The translations under genes were made by a program, and so were the position numbers. A stretch of 64,000 bases of DNA. Origin: Xiphydria camelus. Lineage: Eukaryota > Arthropoda > Insecta > Hymenoptera > Xiphydriidae. Shown here piece after piece: positions 21,088 through 31,183 of this stretch (its first letter is position 1; each line of letters opens with the position of its first letter). A model generated the notes under the pieces. It made no database searches. It saw nothing but the letters and a program-made list of their open reading frames with translations, and was not told where the DNA came from. Location: contig OY783193.1 in the NCBI GenBank assembly GCA_963678675.1, positions 14,640,208 through 14,704,207 on the forward strand, written 5' to 3'.

Positions 21088-22440
21088 ACACTTACAAGGG
21101 AAGTTAGGGAACCCGAAAATTCAGAAAATTCCGCCATTCCGTGTGCAAGTAGAGCAGTTCAAGCGTAATACAAAAATACATTTCATTGGTGCGGAATTCC
21201 AGTTTTAAGGGGTGAAATCATCCCTTGAAAAAAATGCAGATTTTTCTTCTTCACGGAATAACCCCCGAACGGTGAAAGATAAGGGAAAAAAGTTGAAATA
21301 AAAGTTTTATGGTTTTTTCCGATCTATAAATCTGCTTCAAAAAAATTCTGGAAAACAATTTTTTTAAGTTACCCCCACCACCGACCCATAAAAATGGATT
21401 TTTGGATTTCTTAAGTCTATGTAAAAATACCTCTTAATATATAACATCTTTCCATACATCCGCAGTCTATTATGTATCCTTTTTTTTTAATTTAGAAAAT
21501 CTCGAACTTTAAGGCCGTTTTGACTTAAACAGTGAAACGGTCTTATGAAACGATATCTACATTTTTATTTACATATATTTCATACAGTTTTTAATTATTT
21601 TAGCAAAACACGTACTTACAATTACATGAAGAATCAAACTTATTGAAATGAATCAATGACATGTATTTTTCAAACTACACAAATAAGATATCGTATGAAC
21701 CTCAATGATAACGTTGAATGACGCAGGATCTATGTCGACACTGACACCGATAACGTTTTAGCAAACATCCCGGTTTGCGTATTGCAAACATGTTTGGCTC
21801 GTGACTATTATCGTTACATGTTGATAAGGTATCCCTCTTCCGTTCGTAAAAAATCTTATGGAAACATGTTTTCTTATTAGTATAATATAAATATGGCTGA
21901 AAGATGTAGCTTATTTCCAGTTACATTTACGACTGCAATTAGCTACCATTCTATTGGAAACAGTTACTAATCATTGCTCCAAAGGCTTTCCATTATAAAA
22001 TTGGGCCGATTAACGTTTCAAACGTAATAAACATGTTAACGACTACGTTTCAAATTACAGAGTTGGCACAGACCCCTATAACATGAGATGAAATTGAAGT
22101 TCATAATCAAATTCGTGACATTATAAACACTTTTAGAAACGTAGATGTCGTACCATTAAGTCAAAACGGCCTTAAAGAGTTCGAGATATTCTAAATTAAA
22201 AAAAAAGGATACATAATAGACTGCAGATGTATGGAAAGAGGTTATTAAGAGGTATTTTTACATAGACTTAAGAAATCCAAAAATCCGATTTTATGGGTCG
22301 ATGGTGGGGGTAACTTAAAAAAAATTTGTTTCCAGAATTTTTTGCCCCAGTTTTATAGATCGGAAAAAACCATAAAACTTTTATTTCAACTTTTTCCCCT
22401 TATCTTTCACCGTTCGGGAGTTATTCCGTGAAGAAGAAAA

Positions 22441-22645
22441 CGTGTGACCGCCACACGCGGAAGAAGTGAAACTTCGATATCAGTTTCTCTGAATTTGATT
22501 CCGGTGGTATTAGTTTCAATTGGCTCTATACAAGTCTTTTACAATGCTTCTTCGTAGAGCCAATTGAAACTAATACCACCGGAATCAAATTCAGAGAAAC
22601 TGATATCGAAGTTTCACTTCTTCCGCGTGTGGCAGCCACACGTTT
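22441..22645. repeat. 205-bp hairpin at the family A 5' end
   Basis: Arms of about 90 bp, from CGTGTGACCGCCACACGCGG to its inverted copy CCGCGTGTGGCAGCCACACG, meet at a short loop near 22540. Both arms carry GAAGTGAAACTTCGATATC. The same hairpin recurs at 55241-55445. Confidence 0.9.
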
Positions 22646-22982
22646 TGTGTTTTTTGTTGAATTCAATATGAATTTTTTTATGGGCATAAAATGTAGTGTA
22701 AGGAATATCATATTCACTGGATGTATTTTCACCGATATTGGATCCTCCAGGAACTTGAAAATCTATTACATTCTCCAGGGTTTGGGACTGGTGTTGATCT
22801 GCATTAGCAGATATAGCAATATTTGATTGTGTTAATTTAATTCTCTCTCTCCATTTTCGGCTTCGTTCTGCATCAGTTTTAGGTAGTGTCTTCGTCATTG
22901 TTTTCTTTACACGGTGCCTGTCACTAAACTCTTTTGCCTGTTGTTTTCCTGTTTTTGCCATAATAATTTTAATATAACACAC
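22614..22982 (-). CDS. Small basic protein fragment inside family A
   Basis: A 122-codon minus-strand frame. Residues about 35-55 (KTDAERSRKWRERIK) resemble the basic TAAERSRKYRER-type segment at the N-terminus of several insect transposon proteins, for example those linked to Helitron helicases. The C-terminal 25 residues are read from the hairpin arm. Copy 2 carries only a shortened version (about 55500-55660), so the frame is not conserved. Identity uncertain; it may be a captured 5' exon. Confidence 0.35.
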   Translation of the reverse strand: MCYIKIIMAKTGKQQAKEFSDRHRVKKTMTKTLPKTDAERSRKWRERIKLTQSNIAISANADQHQSQTLENVIDFQVPGGSNIGENTSSEYDIPYTTFYAHKKIHIEFNKKHKTCGCHTRKK

Positions 22983-23669
22983 ACGCGAAAGAATGTTCAG
23001 TGTTCATTGACGTTAACGAAATTGAAAATTTATTTTACACGTTGCCTGTCACTGTACTCTTTTGACCGTTCTGTTGTTTTTTTTGCAACAATAATTATAA
23101 ATTAATACACACACACACACACACGCGGGCGAAAGAATGTACAGTAATGCATGGTGGTTACTCGAGAAAGGTCACGACTCCGATCGCAGACTACACGAGC
23201 TCCGTATAGCCGGCCATTCAACGCGGTAAAATCCGGAAAACTGAAAATGTACAAACGAAATACAAACAACTCACAAGTAACTCTGCGTCCTCTCGTCTGG
23301 CTTCTCATGTCATCTTACGGATACGCCAAAAAAAGGGTCCTAAACGCTAGATTTATGGTGAGACTAAATAGTCCTCTTAGTGGAGGTGCGACACTGCGCC
23401 GCCTCATAATATGAACAATAGCTTTCATCGCCCGAAGAAATCCTCTCGAGCAACACAAACCAGACGCCCTCTGCACAGTCTAAACAGCGATTGATTTTTG
23501 CGTCACTTTTCTTCAGTTTCAAGTCAATAACTATAACATGTACGATCAAGAGTAGATCTCCTCGAGGTCATAAATCCCGAAGGCACTACTGCGTGACACG
23601 AATAGTGACCGAAAACGTAGAGTGGTGGATTTAAACCGTATCGGTTAGTTGCAATGATTTAATACTGCA

Positions 23670-23675
<6 letters not shown>

Positions 23676-23710
<35 letters not shown>
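23676..23710. repeat. (CA)n microsatellite
   Basis: About 17 CA units within family A copy 1; missing at the equivalent place in copy 2 (about 56315). Confidence 0.9.
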
Positions 23711-23715
<5 letters not shown>

Positions 23716-24657
23716 ATTACTGGTGATTATATTGGATTCAAAGAGATACAGTAATTCCGCGATGTAGCCGTGGTTTACAATTAGATACACTGAGAGGTAG
23801 TTTTGAGGGAAATGTGTGGGACTGCGAACGCATTCGTAACCCCCATTCACCAAAACATACCGCCTGCCTCGCTGTTGCGACCGGTGTACAGATGATATCT
23901 AGATTAGTGCGTTTTACTTAGGTTGCGATAATAGTGAGCCTCGTCGCGTCAGTGATAGTCGCACGGCGGCCTGGCGCTCCAGCCTTGCAAAATCGACACA
24001 TGTGTGGCTTGCCTGGCAAAGGCGGTCTACGTACGGTAGAGAGCGGTGGAATGGGGCAGAGTTGAGAGCGGTGTATTGGGGCAGGGTCGAGAGCGCTGTA
24101 TGAGTGAGTCACGGTCGGAAGCGCTGGAGTGTGTGGGTTTCGTTACGGACCTCGCGTGTCGGGCGCGCGATTTTAGTACCCTCAGCATAAAAGTTTCACT
24201 TCAAAAATCTGCATTTTTTTCAAGGGATGATTTCACCCCTTAAGACAAAGCGCACATTGAGACACATGCGACGCAACCCACGCAGGGCGACCACTGACTA
24301 TACCTATATCTAGAATGGATATAGGTATAGAGTCATAGTACAAGATCCGAACTAGAGACGTTCTTCACCGATTTGCTTACCGGATGAAAAGTATTTTTTT
24401 GATGTGTAAACATCTATGCTATGGCTCTACGGTGGGACCTTCCTGGGAAATCGAGCGTCAGACGTAAGCCGTGTACATGTGACTGCGTCAGTGTGTGTGT
24501 GGCGCTACTGCGCATACTATTCGCGCAAGCTGGATTATCTCAACGGGAAAACATTTTAGAGAAAAATGTTTAATATAAAACTTTAAGGATTTTCCCGTGG
24601 CTACCCAGTGGTCGTATTGGATTTGACCTTGACTGTGACCTTTAAGGTAATATCAAA

Positions 24658-25914
24658 TGCCTTCCTAAACCGTTCATCCGATTGCGATGAAACTTTGGGG
24701 AATGGTTGGACGCATGCCCGCGAAGGTTTTTTAGTAAATCTTATACAGGGTGTTCAAAAAGTACCGGTACTGATGATTATTATGCCTTCCTAAACCGTTC
24801 ATCCGATTGCGATGAAAAGTTGGGGAATGGTTGGACGCATGCCCGCGAAGGTTTCTGAGTTAGTAAATCTTATACAGGGTGTTCAAAAAGTACCGGTACG
24901 GATGATTATTATGCCTTCCTAAACCGTTGATCCGATTGCGACGAAAATTTGGGGAACAGTTGGACGCATATCCGCGAAGGTTTGAGTTAGTAAATCTTAT
25001 ACAGGGTGTTCAAAAAGTACCGGTACGGATGATTATTATGCCTTCCTAAACCGTTCATCCGATTGTGATGAAACTTTGGGGAATGGTTGGACGCATGCCC
25101 GCGAAGGTTTCTGAGTTAGTAAATCTTATAAAAGGTGTTCAAAAAGTACCGGTACTGATGATTATTATGCCTTCCTAAACCATTCATCCGATTGCGATGA
25201 AAAGTTGGGAAATGGTTGGACGCATGCCCGCGAAGGTTTCTGAGTTAGTAAATCTTATACAGGGTGTTCAAAAAGTACCGGTACGGATGATTATTATGCC
25301 TTCCTAAACAGTTCATCCGATTGCGATGAAAATTTGGGGAACAGTTGGACGCATATCCGCGAAGGTTTGAGTTAGTAAATCTTATACAGGGTGTTCAAAA
25401 AGTACCGGTACGGATGATTATTATGCCTTCCTAAACCGTTCATCCGATTGTGATGAAACTTTGGGGAATGGTTGGACGCATGCCCGCGAAGGATTCTGAG
25501 TTAGTAAATCTTATAAAAGGTGTTCAAAAAGTACCGGTACTGATGATTATTATGCCTTCCTAAACCATTCATCCGATTGCGATGAAAAGTTGGGAAATGG
25601 TTGGACGCATGCCCGTGAAGGTTTCTGAGTTAGTAAATCTTATACAGGGTATTCAAAAAGTACCGGTACTGATGATTATTATGCCTTCCTAAACCGTTCA
25701 TCCGATTGCGATGAAAAGTTGGGGAATGGTTGGACGCATGCCCGCGAAGGTTTCTGAATTAGTAAATCTTATACAGGGTGTTCAAAAAGTACCGGTACGG
25801 ATGATTATTATGCCTTCCTAAACCGTTCATCCGATTGCGATGAAAATTTGGGGAACAGTTGGACGCATATCCGCGAAGGTTTCTGAGTTAGTAAATCTTA
25901 TAGAGGGTGTTCAA
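24658..25914. repeat. Tandem array, ten units of about 128 bp, trimeric higher order
   Basis: Units start near 24659, 24784, 24912, 25040, 25169, 25298, 25426, 25554, 25682 and 25812, each with GCCTTCCTAAACCGTTCATC-type sequence and ending AAAAAGTACCGGTAC. Three unit types differ at shared positions (AAACTTTGG / AAAAGTTGG / AAAATTTGGGGAACAG) and cycle 1-2-3, 1-2-3, 1-2-2-3. The same array with six units is in the Helitron at 43968-45037. Confidence 0.9.
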
Positions 25915-26140
25915 AAAGTCGAACTATACTTGACCTAAATTTGACCTCCGCTGACAATAAAGGTAACATGAAGAAAATTTTCGAGGACACATTTGAACGT
26001 GAAAAAAAATTAATTTGACCTTGATTTAACCTTGAAGGTCATGGTCAAGGTCAAATCCAATATGACCATTGCGTAGCCCGGGAAAAATACTAAAAGTTTT
26101 GTATTAAAAATGTATTTAAACAATGGTGGACGGACAAAAT

Positions 26141-26182
26141 CAATCCACAATCTACCCGTGCGAAGCCGGGACGGGCTGCTAG
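26141..26182 (+). repeat. Helitron-type 3' terminus
   Basis: CCCGTGCGAAGCCGGGACGG forms a GC hairpin and is followed by GCTGCTAG and then T. A subterminal hairpin plus CTRR-T is the standard Helitron 3' end. It is identical to the end at 45010-45037. Confidence 0.8.
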
Positions 26183-28203
26183 TAAGTTATAAATCTAATA
26201 TAATAATAATAAATATTTTATTATAGAAAAAATTAAACTTCTTTATGTCGAACTACGACGTCATATTCCCCAATTAAACTCGGACCGCAGATAATTGTAA
26301 GATGTTTACACATCCTCCGTGAGTACAACGGCACTCACACCTTTTTTTTCAAACATAATACGTCAATGAACATATCGCGCATGGGTAGGCTAATAAAATA
26401 TGCTCAAGACTACACTTAAAACTATATAAACTGGTGAGCTGATATGAGCAATTTGCACCGATCTGCTTACCAATTAAACTATATACGAAAATAAAGATAA
26501 TTTTATTGCAAACACGATGGTATAACCCTACCTGTAAAAAATCGGTCATGAATCACGGTTGTAAGGCTTTGAAATTTATCGGAGCTAGCCAAGATGCGCG
26601 TACTACAGGGAAATTTGCTATAGGACGCAACGTAGGAAGTGGGCGCGACGCGATGGTTAGATGAGAGAGAGTGCGTACATGCTGCTTCCTCGTACGCGAT
26701 TTACAAAGATAACACTACTAAAATGCCGAGAAAAAGCGACTACGAACGACTCGCTGTTTACATCCCTCAGTTTGCGGAAAAATGCGTGCTCCATTATTAC
26801 ATAAATGTAATGTAGTGTCATCTTTTTCAATGGTTATTTTTTTCAATCAATTACTGTTGGATCCTTGATAAAATTATTTTCGTTCAAGATACAACTAACT
26901 TTGCATTTTTATTTTTGCCTGTCTGGAAGGGACAATTTATTACTTTATGGCTCTTTCTCGAAAGTAGAGAAAAAGGGGAAAAACGTTCTTACCGGGTTTT
27001 CGAGTGAAAGTTTTTTCCGAACATGTGATAAACAGACAGTGGAGGCGATGGCTCATGGGGTGGGTTTGTAACGCATTAAAAATATCTGAAGGTAAAGACG
27101 AAATTCTAGACCTTTCCTCTAAGTGAGATTTCATAAGTTGAAATGATAAATTGTTAAGAAAAATTCTTCTTGGAGTCTTTGCGTTGTTTAGGTTACTGTT
27201 ATATAAAATCTGGGCACTCTTATTCCAGCAACATACAAGTTTTTGGAAGGCTATAATATTGTATTTGTTGTAATATTGTTATAATATTTGTAAAGATTGT
27301 TATTGTATTCATTGTTTTATGATAAAGTTTTTTTACACCGTCAATTTGTTAATGATTTTTCTGTTTGTTTGTTGTGGTATTTTTATAGAATAGATAAAAT
27401 TTATCGAATAATTATCACTAACATATTATTATTCTGTGATAGAAATATTAATATTTCCCCATCCATATATTTAATTGAAAATATTTGAAAAATCTTTCTC
27501 ACATTTTAATATTTTATATTTAGTTTAAAGTAATTAAAAGTTTACTGGCAGTACCTACTCCATCGTAGTCGCTTTTTCTCGGCACTTTAGTAGTGTTATC
27601 TTTGTCAATCGCGCGTACGAGGAAGCAGCATGTAAGCACTCTCTCTCATCTAACCGTCGCGTCGCCCCCACTTCCTACGTTGCGTCCTATAGCAAATTTC
27701 CCTGTAGTACGCGCATCTTGGCTAGCTCCGATAAATTTCAAAGCCTTACAACCGTGATTCATGACCGATTTTTTGCAGGTAGGGTTATACCATCGTATTT
27801 GCCATAAAATTATCTTTATTTTCATATATAGTTTAATTGGTAAGCAGATCGGTGCAAATTGCTTATATCAGCTCACCTGTTTATATAGTTTTAAGGGTAG
27901 TCTTGAGCATATTTTATTAGCCTACCCATACGCGATATGTTCATTGACGTATTATGTTTGATAAAAAATACTTTTCATCCGGTAAGCAGATCGGTGAAGA
28001 ACGTCTCTAGTTCGGATCTTAGACTATCAGTGGTCGCCCTGCGTGGGTTGCGTTGCATGTGTCTCAATGTGCGCCTTGCCTAAAACTGGAATTCCGCAGC
28101 AATGAAATGTATTTTTGTATTACGCTTGAACTACTCTACTTGCACACGGAATGGCGGAATTTTCTGAATTTTCGGGTTCCCTAACTTCCCTTGTTAGTGA
28201 CAA

Positions 28204-28612
28204 AAAATAGAATTCGTTATAAGGGCGTTTCGCGTCGTTTTAACTCGTGTGATTGCCGCACTCGCTTCGCTCGTGCGAAAACCTTCACACTCGTTAAAAA
28301 CGGCGCTTCACGCCGTTATAACGAAAATATCTATTTCGATATGAGTGCGTGATGCGCAAGTTTTTAAGGAGTGTGAAGTTTGCCGCACGAGCGAAGCGAG
28401 TGCGGCTATCACACGAGTTAAAAACGGAGCGAAACACACGAATATCGAATTTGACTTTTTGCCAGTGAAGAAAAAAGTGTGCACGAACTGCGCATGTACT
28501 TTTACGCACTGCGCAGGTTGTTCACACACTGAGCAGCTTCAGTGTGTGAAACACGATTTCACAAGCGTCGAGGACGATCAAAAAACCGAGATTTTTGACA
28601 CTGAGTGACAAC
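28204..28612. repeat. Short foldback with CACTCGCTTCGCTCGTGCG core
   Basis: Inverted segments at about 28240-28300 and 28362-28425 contain GCACTCGCTTCGCTCGTGCG and its complement, with flanking TTCACACTC and AACGGCG words, over an inner palindrome around 28325. The 87-codon plus frame at 28345-28608 (Cys-rich near its end) reads through it and has no recognised domain. Confidence 0.6.
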
Positions 28613-28627
28613 AAGTATTTTTACATA

Positions 28628-28913
28628 TGATGGTCATTTGAAAGTTTCCGGCCATTTTAGGAAAAACACATCTTTCAAGATAAAAAAAAATTTATTTCTC
28701 AACATAGTCTCGAAGAGAAGAACTTGATCACCATTGTCGACAGAAGACATCTCCTGTCAACTTTATAAAAGTGCCATGAGCAAAGTACTGATCGGAATTA
28801 CTTGAAATGTTTATGGGATACATGTATCAATGCCATCTATCAAATGATAGCAAGAATGAAATTCTATCAGGACTGCTTATCAGTAAGGCCGAAAACTTGT
28901 CAAATGACCCTCG
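28628..28913. mobile_element. Internally deleted mariner copy (286 bp)
   Basis: The ends GGTCATTTGAAAGTTTCCGG and (complement) CGAGGGTCATTTGACAAGTT are inverted, with TA on both sides (28626-28627, 28914-28915). It shares left and right terminal regions with the longer mariner at 53281-54152, including AACATAGTCTC and CTGTCAACTTTATAAAAGTG, but lacks the central coding part. A MITE derived from that family. Confidence 0.8.
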
Positions 28914-28915
28914 TA

Positions 28916-30068
28916 GCTATTCGCTCCGTGTATAGGAGTTAGAAAGTGAGGATAATAGACTGATTGCGATGGCGATTTTGGAAACAACTTGCACAGAACT
29001 TATCCCTTAACCACATCATAATTCTTCGGTCTTATCACGTAAGGGCGTATCTCAGTTTTGTGATGATTTCTCAGGAGAGCGATTTTAAATATTTTACGAT
29101 TTTTCATTGGGAATAAGTCCTTCAATTATTTTTAAAGCTTGGTGATTTTTTATATACAAAATTATGCGCTTGAATGCCTTTTATATCACGTGAGATACGT
29201 GAGATTTCAATTTTGATTATTTTGAGATACGACGAAAAATATATATGGGAAGCTAAAGTATAAAATGTTGAGGTTCACCGGGTCGTGAGATAAAAATATA
29301 AGGCTTAAGAGAGAGCAACCTATTGGCGGTCTTAACTCAATTATCAAATATTTTCTGAGATACGCCCTTACGTGATAAGACCGACGATATGCCAAAGCCT
29401 TAGAATACCAAATAGAACTAAATAACAACACATGAAACGTGATGGTCCGCGCAAAGAAACCTGGTGCCATTTGCTATGCCATGGGGTTCAAGAAAAATTC
29501 TTCAGAACCGCGGGAAATATATTTTCATATATTTTCATATATTTTCAAAGGTAAATACAAAGTTGCCAAACTTTTCTTTTAGTAATTTATATGGTGATAA
29601 AGTGACTGGTGCTTATCGTATGACGTAGCCGCAAATTATTTTCCATAGTTCATTGCGTAATTTGCGTTCCTCTACTCGAATTGGATGAGTTATTGCCGCA
29701 AATGCGATTCTGATAATATATATGTATCCATTTTCTGCAAAGTGATGATACATTAGGAAGCAATTAATTGAAGAAAAAAGTAACCTCAAAAATTAATTTA
29801 TTATCGATTTCGTAGACCGTTTTTGATGATAAAATATATTTAGCATAAACGTCTACTTATCTTTCTAAAACCCTTCTCGGTTTATTATTTCTTTCCACTT
29901 TATATTCAAAATATGCTTTTAATTTGACGAATCCAAAGGATTTATTACAATTTGCCTATCATATTTTAGGTAGGTATGTATATTTCTCTAGTTTGTGGAA
30001 ATACCATTGTCACTGATATCTGCCACGGGCAGCGCTGCAAGTCACTACGCATACAGCGAATAAAATGA
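28916..30068. other. AT-rich non-coding stretch with an inverted pair
   Basis: No gene seen. 29030-29060 (CGGTCTTATCACGTAAGGGC) and 29352-29385 (GCCCTTACGTGATAAGACCG) are inverted, so 29030-29385 may be a further foldback of about 355 bp; the arms diverge inward. Confidence 0.5.
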
Positions 30069-30070
30069 TA

Positions 30071-31181
30071 TTAGGTGTAGTAAAAAGGAATCCATTATTT
30101 TTGCATGAAATTAAAGGCTTTATTTAGCATAGTTAGAATGATCCGATTTTGGTCAAATATGCACCGTTTTGTTCGATAACTTGTTGCCATTTTGAAGGTA
30201 ATTCCATTATGCCTCTCTTATAGAAACCCTCGTTCCTATTGGCAAAAAACTGGGACAGTCGATTTACACAAACTTCTCTTGAGGCGAATTTTTTACCAGC
30301 AAAATCATTCGCCATAGACAGGAACAGGTGGTAATCACTTGGTGCCAGGTCCGGACTATAAGGTGGATGCAAAAGAACCTCCCAACCAAGCTCCCGGAGC
30401 TTCTGGCGAGTCACTATCGATGTATGTGGCCTGGCGTTGTTCTGATGGAACACAATTCCTATTGGCCAAAACTGGCCGCTTCTGGGCGATTGTTTCCTTC
30501 AGACGATCCAATTGTTGACAGTACAGGTCCGAATTAAGAGTTCGGCCGTAGGGGAGCAGCTCATAGTAGATGATTCCCTGCCAATCTTACCAAACACACA
30601 GCAAAACCTTCCTGACTGTCAATCCTGGCTTGGCCACCGTTTGCGCCGGCTCACCGTGATTTGACCACGACCGTTTTTGCTTGACGTTGTTGTAAGTGAC
30701 CCACTTTTCATCACCAGTCACCATCCGCTTCAGAAATGGGCTGATTTTGTTGCGATTCAGCAGCGATTCGCAGATAGAAATTCGGCCCATGAGGTTTTTT
30801 TGCATTAACTCGTGTGGCACCCATACAGCGAGCTTCTTTTTGTATCCAGCCTTATTCAATTGGTTCCAAACGGTTTTTTGTGCAATGTTCAGCTCCTCGG
30901 CAATCGAAACAGTGCTTACATGACGGTCGGACTCAACGATTTTATCGAATAAAAACTGTAAAAAATATGGCGTATTTTCTCTTTGCTGGTGTTCATATTT
31001 GACGCGCGCTCAAACAATACTGCGTCAAGTAATCACAAAACTGTCTAAGAAGTTTTTTTAGTACAAAATCTTTTCTTTCTAACGCCACCTAGCGTAACCC
31101 GATCACACTTATACAATACGAGATACAGATTACTAAAGCCGTCTATTGGAAAAACAATGGATTCCTTTTTATTACACCTAA
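30071..31181 (-). mobile_element. mariner transposon, 1111 bp, defective
   Basis: TIRs of about 33 bp: left TTAGGTGTAGTAAAAAGGAA, right (complement) TTAGGTGTAATAAAAAGGAA. TA target duplications lie at 30069-30070 and 31182-31183. The length and TTAGGT start are typical of mariner. It encodes one minus-strand transposase, broken. Confidence 0.9.
30133..31010 (-). pseudogene. mariner transposase, inactivated
   Basis: Segments run from about 31010 (start region), then 30859-30587 (HTH/linker, MVTGDEKWV with the first catalytic D, and LCVW), to 30453-30133 (HQNNARPH and PPYSPDLAPSDYHLF). The spacing of the second and third acidic positions is exactly 34, as in DD34D mariners. Damage visible: an early frameshift near the N-terminus, a TAA replacing the second W of the WWDW box near 30590, another frameshift near 30455, and N in place of the second catalytic D (HQNNARPH versus the family HDNARPH type). 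It cannot be active. Confidence 0.85.
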
Positions 31182-31183
31182 TA

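Larger units (their letters stand above)
22441..24202. mobile_element. Family A repeat, copy 1
   Basis: Inserted in the right arm of the TTAA element: the arm sequence GAAGAAGAAAA stops at 22440 and resumes at 24203 with AAAAATCTGC, which fits a short A-rich target duplication. It begins with a 205-bp hairpin and ends GAAGTTTCACTTC-like (AAAAGTTTCACTTC). It is collinear with copy 2 (55241-56550 plus 62830-63113). It contains a (CA)n tract at 23676-23710 and GC-rich tail modules. Superfamily unknown. Confidence 0.75.
21209..24239. mobile_element. TTAA-flanked element with 320-bp inverted arms
   Basis: TTAA at 21205-21208 and 24240-24243 flank inverted ends GGGGTGAAATCATCCCTTGA. Arms run 21209 to about 21533 and, inverted, about 22155-22440 plus 24204-24239; the right arm is split by family A. 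The target site in the intact right foldback arm (about 28078-28084) reads TTAG, consistent with a TTAA duplication followed by one substitution. A TTAA duplication is typical of piggyBac and Kolobok elements; the GGGG start differs from the usual CCC of piggyBac. There is no transposase, and the loop (21534-22155) is AT-rich and non-coding. Confidence 0.75.
24401..26349. mobile_element. Insertion in the foldback arm carrying a Helitron 3' end
   Basis: Its start GATGTGTAAACATC (24401-24414) is the exact complement of GATGTTTACACATC at 26301-26314. The 35 bases after that include a small hairpin (GTGAGT...ACTCAC) and a T run, and the foldback arm then resumes. Inside are 85-bp inverted segments (about 24560-24645 and 26025-26110) flanking a tandem array, and a Helitron-type 3' terminus ending CTAG at 26182. 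So a Helitron or its tail lies within, or forms part of, a second element. Confidence 0.6.
21088..28199. mobile_element. Giant foldback element with nested insertions
   Basis: The ends are inverted (21092 TTACAAGGGAAGTTAGGGAA, 28196 complement TAACAAGGGAAGTTAGGGAA). The left arm is in three pieces, 21091-21208, 24240-24400 and 26350-26760. Together they are collinear with one uninterrupted right arm at about 27545-28198. Each arm is about 650-690 bp and the loop is 26760-27545. The two gaps in the left arm are a TTAA-type element (21209-24239) and a Helitron-containing insertion (24401-26349). No transposase frame is found in the arms or loop, so the element is non-autonomous. Its family is unknown. 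Confidence 0.85.

Noticed and set aside
24658..25914. CRISPR-like regular repeats
   Set aside because: The units are directly adjacent with no unique spacers, are 128 bp long, and occur in a eukaryotic Helitron context.
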